Assembly (NCBI GenBank): GCA_964346245.1
Contig: CAYFUF010000027.1
Span: forward strand, 1-20,401
DNA length: 20,401 nt
Origin: CAYFUF01 sp964346245
GTDB lineage: Bacteria > Bacillota > Clostridia > Tissierellales > Peptoniphilaceae
Reading direction: 5' to 3'
The notes under the pieces were generated by a model. It did no database searches. It was not told the origin of the DNA and saw only the letters and a list, made by a program, of their open reading frames with translations. The translations under genes were made by a program, and so were the position numbers. This document shows positions 15,083-20,401 of the stretch, in pieces. Numbering within the stretch: position 1 is the stretch's first letter; the number at the start of each line of letters is the position of its first letter.

Positions 15083-17002
15083 TTATTGCTCAACATTTAT
15101 CTGGCGTACCTTACCGCTCTCATCGGTCGAGTAGCCGCCTAGTAAATGCACTTCCCTCTTAAAGGCATCAGACCCTAAAACTTCCAGTACTTCCTTGATT
15201 GCATCTTCCACCAACCAGTCCTGATAGGTAATAAATTCATAGGCCTCATCAGCTAGGTAGATGAAGTCGCAGTCCAATTTGATTGCAGCCGATTCCACGC
15301 CAATACCGAAGTCAACATCGCCACTTTTCACAGCGAGGGCAACAGCAAGGTGGGTGGTTGCCTCATTATCGTAACCTTCAAAGTCTTCAACTGACAGGTT
15401 TTCTTGCCCAATCAGGTAATCGAAGAGGACCCTTGTCCCCGCCCCTCGTTGCCGGTTAATCATCCGTTTGCCTGGCAAGTCTTGCAAGCCTTGGATGTTC
15501 TGAGGGTTTCCCTTAGGCACGATGATGCCCTGCCTGCGACCAACGACGTTGATGGCGACCATCTTGTCCTTCTTGAAAAAGAGCCTGACCGCTTGGTCGT
15601 TATAGGTCCCGTCCTCACCTAAGAGGTGGGAAGGCGCTAAGTGACACTCTTTGGTCGCTAAACTCTTCAAGCCCGATAGGGAACCCACATGGGAAGATAC
15701 TAAAGAGCTTTTTGCCCCCTTTTCCGCCAGGAGATTATCGATGACATCGACCACTAAGTCGTGCGACCCAATGATGACCAGACGATTTTCCAGAACGGAC
15801 TGGCTGATCGGTTCATGAAGGCGAATCTCCACCAAACTTCCCTTGGTGTAACCTTCCGTATTTTGGGGCACAATCAGGTAACCATCACTCAGGGCAAGGG
15901 ACATCGAAGCGCCTGCTCCCCGGTCCATAGGTGTAGCGGAATAGCTATCCCCAATCTTGCCCACCTTAACTCGGACATACTCCTGGTACTTCAAGCTGGA
16001 TACCACATTCTTGGTCAGCTTAGCTTGGAGAGTGGCCTGCTCTGGTTCAGGCAGGTGGGCCCTCTTGCGCAGAAGTGGAGATAGAATCTCTCCAAAGATA
16101 ATATGACCCGAAACGGGAAAACCAGGTAAGCCCACGAAGGGCTTGCCATTAATCTTAGCGAGGATGGCAGGCTTGCCAGGCTTGATGGAAATGCCGTGGA
16201 CATAAACTTGCCCCAGCTCTTCCGCTATACTTGCGGTATAGTCGTCTCGACCAGCGCTAGAACCTGCAATCATGCAGACCATATCGTAGTCGTCCATTGC
16301 CTCCTTAACCACATGGAAGAGGGCCTCCCGTTCGTCCTTGACGACGGGAAGGACGTCCGCTTGGGCGCCGGCTTCTTGGGCCATCCCTTTAAACATCGCC
16401 GAATTGGACTCAATAATGTCTCCTAGGGTCAAATCTTCCTGACCAGATACGATTTCGTCTCCTGTTGGTATGATAGCCAACCTGGGCTGTTTGTAAACTT
16501 CAACCTGGTCTAGGCCTGCCGCCAAGAGGACACTCAGGTCGATAGGCTTGAGCTGGTGGAGCTGGGGAAAGATCAAATCTCGCTCGATGATATCCTCTCC
16601 CATGGGCCGGATGTTCTCCCAGGGGTGGACCGCCTTGTTGATAGTGTAACCGCCATCCACAGGCGTCAACTCTTCCACCATGATGACCGCGTTGTAAGGC
16701 TCAACGATCGGGTCCCCCGTATCACACAGGCGGAAGTCCTCTTCGGAAAGGAAGAGTGGCTCACTTTCCCTTGCCTTCTGGGTCTTCTTACTTTCCACCA
16801 TGATGCCGTCCATCGCCGAGCTATGGTATAGAGGCGAGCTGACCCTGGCATAGACCGCATTGGCGGTAACTCTGCCAAGAGCTTCCCGAACTAATATAGT
16901 CTCCGTTTTCTTTTCCGTCAAGTAGTCGCCAAGCTCCTCAAAGTAAGTCTTCTTTGCCTCGTCCAAACTTCTTGTCTGCAAATATACTTTTCTCATAATC
17001 AT
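15083..17002 (-). CDS. MoeA-like molybdopterin biosynthesis protein fused to a periplasmic-binding-protein-like domain
   Basis: Residues 1 to about 400 are a MoeA-type metal-insertion domain: SSAMDGIMV (61-69) in place of the usual S-T-MDGYA, PTGDEIV (179-185), AGSSAGRDDY (246-255), ISIKPGKPAI (271-280) and GLPGFPVSG (291-299). Residues about 405-625 form a PBP-like domain of the COG1910 type (RLVIIGSHDLVVDVI, MINRQRGAGTRVLFDYLI, GDVDFGIGVESAA). This domain combination is known in clostridia and archaea. The protein is cytosolic, with no signal peptide. The PBP domain may bind the oxyanion or a cofactor intermediate, which is inference. Starts at 17002 (ATG) or 16996 are both possible. Neither has a clear Shine-Dalgarno sequence, and the gene begins 3 bp after the upstream moeA stop, so translational coupling is likely. 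tupA follows 45 bp downstream. Confidence 0.9.
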   Translation of the reverse strand: MIMRKVYLQTRSLDEAKKTYFEELGDYLTEKKTETILVREALGRVTANAVYARVSSPLYHSSAMDGIMVESKKTQKARESEPLFLSEEDFRLCDTGDPIVEPYNAVIMVEELTPVDGGYTINKAVHPWENIRPMGEDIIERDLIFPQLHQLKPIDLSVLLAAGLDQVEVYKQPRLAIIPTGDEIVSGQEDLTLGDIIESNSAMFKGMAQEAGAQADVLPVVKDEREALFHVVKEAMDDYDMVCMIAGSSAGRDDYTASIAEELGQVYVHGISIKPGKPAILAKINGKPFVGLPGFPVSGHIIFGEILSPLLRKRAHLPEPEQATLQAKLTKNVVSSLKYQEYVRVKVGKIGDSYSATPMDRGAGASMSLALSDGYLIVPQNTEGYTKGSLVEIRLHEPISQSVLENRLVIIGSHDLVVDVIDNLLAEKGAKSSLVSSHVGSLSGLKSLATKECHLAPSHLLGEDGTYNDQAVRLFFKKDKMVAINVVGRRQGIIVPKGNPQNIQGLQDLPGKRMINRQRGAGTRVLFDYLIGQENLSVEDFEGYDNEATTHLAVALAVKSGDVDFGIGVESAAIKLDCDFIYLADEAYEFITYQDWLVEDAIKEVLEVLGSDAFKREVHLLGGYSTDESGKVRQINVEQ

Positions 17003-17005
17003 CGA

Positions 17006-18232
17006 TCAAATGGTAAATAGGTAAACATCTACGATTTGATCCTTATTCACCCCCTCGTGTTCTGCTGGAATAATGAAATAACCGTTAGCCTTAGCTAAGG
17101 TGGACAGGTTGCCTGATGCGCCAAAGATGGGCTTACAGACCCAACCCTCTTGCGTTTTCTGTGCCCGAACAAACTGAATCTTGCTGCGACCTAAGGTCGC
17201 AGAGACATTTTGGTCGATTCGGCAAGGGATCGCGACCAGATCTTCCATCCCATAAAACTGGTGAAAGGCCTCCACGAATATCGATTGGAAGACGGCCATA
17301 GCGCTGACCGGGTGTCCCGGTAAACCCACAACCATCTTGCGGTCGTCGGTAGCGAAGCTAGTTGGTTTACCCGGTTTAATGGATATGCCCTGGAAATGCA
17401 AGCCGGGGTCTAAGTCCTCCTCCAGGATGCTAGGCACATAGTCCTTTTCGCCCTTGGAGCTCGACCCGCTGATAACAATCAGGTCCACATCCTTCTTGGT
17501 TAACTCATAAGTCAAAAGGTCTCTTTGGTCAGCCACATGCTTGCGTTCGACAACCTCACAGCCCAGCTTCTCCAGCATTGCCTTGATGGAGTAGCTATTG
17601 ACATCCCTTGCTTTGGCAAGGGGCAGGGCCTCATGGGGAGGCACGATCTCGTCACCAGTAGATATGGTCCGAGCGGTAAGCTTCCTATAGACCTCCACTT
17701 CCACAATACCCAGGCTCATGCAAGAAGCGATGACCTGGGGGGTAACCCGCGTCCCCTTACTGAAATAGAGGAAGCCCTTCTTTGTGTCTTCTCCAACCTC
17801 CACCACATTCTCTAAAGTAGATATTGCCTGGTAGATGCCCACTAAGTTTTCGCTAATCTCCTCCGTGTACTCGACGGGAACTACCCCATCGGCACCTTCT
17901 GGCAGCATGCCACCCGTTGAAATTGCGCTAGTTTGGGAGGCATTAATCGCTAAGCTAGGCACTTGACCCATAGGGATCTTTTCCACCAGCTCCAAAACAG
18001 ATGGAATTGCCTCGGTGGCGCCTCCTGTGGCTTTGCTGTTTACGGCGTAGCCATCCATCGTACTCCTTCGAAAGGCCGGCACGTCTTCAGGCGCAACAAT
18101 ATCTTGGGCAAGGATGCGGCCCAAGGCATCTTCCGTCGCCAACCGCTCTCTTTTATCTAAGCCCAAGTCACCCATACTAGAGACAATCTTCTCGATTGCC
18201 TCCTTCACTGAATAAACGGTAAATAACTTCAA
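17006..18232 (-). CDS. moeA: Molybdopterin molybdenumtransferase MoeA
   Basis: Inserts molybdate (here perhaps tungstate) into adenylylated molybdopterin. At 408 residues it has full family length, with the hallmark FRRSTMDGYAV (54-64), STGDEIV (191-197), SGSSSKGEKDY (255-265), GISIKPGKP (282-290) and GLPGHPVSA (303-311). It is more canonical than the fused paralogue immediately downstream, suggesting the two divide the work. The start is a TTG at 18232, preceded by TAGGA 6 nt upstream. The family's usual N-terminus begins here and no better ATG exists. Only 8 bp separate it from the MOSC gene, so it is part of the same operon. Confidence 0.93.
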   Translation of the reverse strand: MKLFTVYSVKEAIEKIVSSMGDLGLDKRERLATEDALGRILAQDIVAPEDVPAFRRSTMDGYAVNSKATGGATEAIPSVLELVEKIPMGQVPSLAINASQTSAISTGGMLPEGADGVVPVEYTEEISENLVGIYQAISTLENVVEVGEDTKKGFLYFSKGTRVTPQVIASCMSLGIVEVEVYRKLTARTISTGDEIVPPHEALPLAKARDVNSYSIKAMLEKLGCEVVERKHVADQRDLLTYELTKKDVDLIVISGSSSKGEKDYVPSILEEDLDPGLHFQGISIKPGKPTSFATDDRKMVVGLPGHPVSAMAVFQSIFVEAFHQFYGMEDLVAIPCRIDQNVSATLGRSKIQFVRAQKTQEGWVCKPIFGASGNLSTLAKANGYFIIPAEHEGVNKDQIVDVYLFTI

Positions 18233-18240
18233 TCCTCTTC

Positions 18241-18666
18241 CTACTCTTTCTCGATGCTATCGCCTAGGCAGACCTGTCCACCTTGAATAATGCGCGCAAA
18301 AACCCCCTCTAAGGGGATAATACATTTGCCCGTCATATTCTTAATTCGGCAGTGGGGGTGGCAGGTCCTACCGATTTCGGTAATCTCCAGGAGGGTCCCG
18401 CCTACACGGATTCTATCCCCCAGCTTAAGCTCCTGGAGGAGGATACCCTCTGTGCGGATATTCTCCCCCAAACGGCCCTCAAAAACTGGCGAATCATGAG
18501 GCAAATCCTTCATCGCTTCGCTAGGAATTAAAGAGACCTGTCTGGGCCCACCCATTGATCTTTCGTCGCCAACGATGCCTTGACCTTCCTCGAGGACCAT
18601 GCAGTCAACCTGCTCTCTCTTTTTTCTCTTCTCCACCGAGCGAAATAAGGCAATCACTTTAGCCAT
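18241..18666 (-). CDS. MOSC domain protein
   Basis: A single MOSC domain of 141 residues, the fold shared by the C-terminus of molybdenum cofactor sulfurase and by YiiM-like proteins. It shows GDERSMGGPRQVSLIPSEAM, GRLGENIRTEGILL and EIGRTCHPHCRI with Cys102 and Cys106, then CIIPLEGVFARIIQGGQV. Stand-alone MOSC proteins are thought to bind Moco or handle its sulfur, often through the conserved cysteine. The usual GDAHAG stretch is replaced here by GDERSMG. The ATG at 18666 has GGAG 8 nt upstream. It lies between moaC and moeA, which supports a cofactor-related role. Confidence 0.87.
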   Translation of the reverse strand: MAKVIALFRSVEKRKKREQVDCMVLEEGQGIVGDERSMGGPRQVSLIPSEAMKDLPHDSPVFEGRLGENIRTEGILLQELKLGDRIRVGGTLLEITEIGRTCHPHCRIKNMTGKCIIPLEGVFARIIQGGQVCLGDSIEKE

Positions 18667-18699
18667 CCGCCTGACTCCTTATTCTATTATACGCCTAAA

Positions 18700-19170
18700 C
18701 TAGTCAAGATTCCTGTGGTAGTCACCAGACTTACCACCAGATTTTTCCATCAGCATGACCTCTTCGATGACCATACTCTTGTCCATCGACTTGCACATAT
18801 CGTAAACGGTTAAGAGACCCACAGAGCAAGCCGTCAACGCCTCCATCTCCACGCCCGTCTTCCCCTCACAGATAACTTCCACCTCGCAGTAAAGGAGGGT
18901 CCCGGAAAAGGTAAAGTCCACATGGATTCCGTTCAATAAGATGGGGTGGGCCATGGGTATTAAATCCGCCGTCTTCTTGGCGCCCTGAATGGCGGCCACT
19001 TGGGCGATGGCAAGGACGTCCCCCTTCTTGATCTTCATGTCTTTGATAGCATCCACCGTCTCTTGTTTCAAGCGGATTGCTCCTCGCGCAACCGCCTTGC
19101 GGCTAGTCACATTCTTATCAGAAATGTTGACCATCTGCCCTCTCTTATTCTCATCCAAATGCGTAAACAT
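18700..19170 (-). CDS. moaC: Cyclic pyranopterin monophosphate synthase MoaC
   Basis: Converts the MoaA product to cyclic pyranopterin monophosphate, the second half of step one of molybdopterin synthesis. The 156 residues match family length. Motifs are MVNISDKNVTSRKAVARG, AKKTADLIPMAHPI with the active-site His75, GVEMEALTACSVGLLTVYDMCKSMD, and the C-terminal EKSGGKSG. The position before the catalytic His is Ala rather than the usual Cys. The start ATG at 19170 directly follows the moaA stop codon (TAGATG, no gap), and its GGAGG lies within the last codons of moaA, so the two are translationally coupled. Confidence 0.95.
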   Translation of the reverse strand: MFTHLDENKRGQMVNISDKNVTSRKAVARGAIRLKQETVDAIKDMKIKKGDVLAIAQVAAIQGAKKTADLIPMAHPILLNGIHVDFTFSGTLLYCEVEVICEGKTGVEMEALTACSVGLLTVYDMCKSMDKSMVIEEVMLMEKSGGKSGDYHRNLD

Positions 19171-20118
19171 CTATCCTCCAATATTATTCATCGATAGCTC
19201 TGAAATCTGATTCTCGTCTAAATGGTGGCGTTCTGGCTTTACGCGCAATGCCTCCTCTATGCCAGGAAGGATACTTTTTCCCTCCCGTAGCGGCGTCTTC
19301 AAATCGATAAACTGATTGCTATGCAAGCATGGCTTTATCATGCCATCAGCGGTTAAGCGCAGGCGGTTGCAGTCCCCACAGAAGTGGTGGGACAGGGGCT
19401 GGATGAACCCTACCCTACCGTAAGCCCCCTCCAAGATGTAGTGCTGGGCGGGACTGCTGGGGTCATCATTGTCAAGCTTTTTCAAGTCGACCTGACCGAT
19501 AATCTCATCCAGGGACATGAAGTGGTCCCTGGTATAGGCAGCCGTTGCCCCGATGGGCATAGCTTCAATAAAGCGGACGTCGATTGGGTACTTCTTGGTC
19601 AGGTTCATGAGGTCAACCACCTCATCGTCATTGATGCCCCGCAAGAGCACGGTATTGATTTTCACGCCTAGGCCTGCATCTAAAGCTGCATGGAAACCAG
19701 CCAGGGCATCGTCAAGATTGCCGCCTGTCAGCTGGGCAAATTTGTCGGCCTTGAGGGTGTCCAAGGAGATATTTACCCGCTTCAGACCGTCGCGCTTCAG
19801 CTGCTTAGCCTTATCCTTCAGCTGGGAAGCATTTGTAGTCATCGCCAAATCCTTGATTGCCTTCAGGCGCCCCAGAGACCGAATAAAGTGTTCGATGCCA
19901 GCCCGAATCAAGGGCTCTCCGCCAGTTATCCTCACTTTCTCAACGCCTAGCTCAACGAAGTGGTGGATGACATAGTAGAGTTCCTCCAGCGTCAGGATAT
20001 CCTTGCAAGGCTTTTGGTCAACCCCTTCGGGGGGCATACAATAGTGGCACCTATAGTTGCACAGGTCGGTTACAGAGACCCGGAGGTATCGAATTTGTCG
20101 TTGAAATTGGTCTTTCAT
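19171..20118 (-). CDS. moaA: GTP 3',8-cyclase MoaA (radical SAM)
   Basis: First enzyme of molybdopterin synthesis, turning GTP into the 3',8-cyclised intermediate with two [4Fe-4S] clusters. From the chosen start it has 315 residues. The radical SAM motif is C20-x3-C24-x2-C27 (DLCNYRCHYCMPPEG), with the SAM-binding ITGGEPL. The C-terminal cluster motif is FCGDCNRLRLTADG...KPCLH, and the essential terminal Gly-Gly is present (MNNIGG). The frame is open to 20235, but family proteins begin at MKDQFQRQIRYLRVSVTD. The upstream extension is Lys/Arg-rich and AT-rich, so I start at the ATG at 20118. Its Shine-Dalgarno is weak (GAG 6 nt upstream). It is the first gene of the operon and an oxygen-sensitive enzyme. 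Confidence 0.94.
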   Translation of the reverse strand: MKDQFQRQIRYLRVSVTDLCNYRCHYCMPPEGVDQKPCKDILTLEELYYVIHHFVELGVEKVRITGGEPLIRAGIEHFIRSLGRLKAIKDLAMTTNASQLKDKAKQLKRDGLKRVNISLDTLKADKFAQLTGGNLDDALAGFHAALDAGLGVKINTVLLRGINDDEVVDLMNLTKKYPIDVRFIEAMPIGATAAYTRDHFMSLDEIIGQVDLKKLDNDDPSSPAQHYILEGAYGRVGFIQPLSHHFCGDCNRLRLTADGMIKPCLHSNQFIDLKTPLREGKSILPGIEEALRVKPERHHLDENQISELSMNNIGG

Positions 20119-20401
20119 CTTTATCTCAATTCTAATTTTCCTTCTATAGAATAAAAGGAATTTCTTTCTCTTCTTCAATCCAATATACCGCATTAAGGGT
20201 GAATTTATCCGATTTTTCCTTTTTACTTTATACATATCTTAAAATGCTCTATTCGGTGGCAACAAAATAGTGCAAAAGTTATGCAAAGGCAAGTGCTTTT
20301 ACTCCGCTACGCAAAAGTCAACTATACTTATTTTACTTAGCTAACGAAGTTTGAGGCTTGTCTTTAATTTAAAACTATTATGAAATCGTTGTCAACTAAA
20401 T
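20119..20401 (-). promoter_or_regulatory. Leader and promoter region of the moa-tup operon
   Basis: No gene is seen in these 283 bp. At the right edge the minus strand has a consensus -35, TTGACA (20395-20390), with a plausible -10, TTAAAT (20372-20367), 17 nt on. This predicts a leader of roughly 240 nt. A second weak pair, TTGCCT-17-TATTTT, lies nearer the gene (about 20292-20263). Three GCAAAAG-like motifs (plus strand 20272-20278, 20283-20289, 20311-20317) are clustered between them. I could not match the leader to the Moco/Tuco riboswitch by eye. Confidence 0.5.

Noticed and set aside
17185..17201. 17-bp palindrome TGCGACCT-A-AGGTCGCA
   Set aside because: It lies inside moeA coding sequence, its one-base centre cannot form a hairpin loop, and one such palindrome is not surprising in 20 kb.
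18686..18691. Perfect TATAAT on the minus strand between moaC and the MOSC gene, suggesting an internal promoter
   Set aside because: TTGACT is only 10 bp upstream, no -35 exists at 17 bp, and a start there would fall on the MOSC ribosome binding site.
20119..20235. 39-residue Lys/Arg-rich N-terminal extension of MoaA
   Set aside because: It is not family-like and lies in the presumed leader. The canonical MoaA start is at 20118.

Overview
The window looks like chromosomal DNA of a low-GC Gram-positive bacterium, most likely a member of the Lactobacillales. This rests on strong AAGGAG-type ribosome binding sites, Rho-independent terminators, a lipoprotein with a LVFAAC lipobox, and a giant secreted subtilase with FIVAR-like and cell-wall-binding repeats. 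I cannot name the species. The sequence is a draft scaffold: exactly 100 N at 1682-1781 mark a gap of unknown true size.

Left part (1-4541). Two 42-bp direct repeats sit at the very edge. A D-2-hydroxyacid dehydrogenase (minus strand) is divergent from a DadA-like FAD amino acid oxidase (plus strand) that is broken by the gap. A terminator and a pair of 17-bp dyads precede an XRE-type DNA-binding protein fused to a C-terminal repeat domain resembling the beta-helical GIN/DUF2807 fold. A stand-alone MoaB/MogA-type molybdopterin adenylyltransferase gene converges on it, 3 bp away.

Centre (4542-12780). A 2183-residue secreted S8 serine protease has an intact catalytic triad, a PA insert, Ig-like and FIVAR-like repeats and a C-terminal aromatic wall-binding repeat domain in place of an LPXTG anchor. 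A 370-bp divergent region with dyad symmetries separates it from a DUF1576-like polytopic membrane protein that carries an apparent single-base frameshift. A bidirectional terminator closes this part.

Right part (12778-20401). Eight minus-strand genes, tightly spaced or overlapping, form one apparent operon in the order moaA, moaC, MOSC protein, moeA, moeA-PBP fusion, tupA, tupB, tupC. MoaA and MoaC make the pyranopterin precursor, the MoeA proteins insert the metal, and TupABC is a tungstate-type ABC importer. No molybdate importer, no moaD/moaE and no molybdo- or tungsto-enzyme is seen in the window. The arrangement suggests a cofactor charged with tungsten (or molybdenum taken up by Tup), with MoaB supplied from a separate gene about 8 kb away. 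The moaA leader (20119-20401) is long and holds a consensus -35 box but no riboswitch I can recognise.
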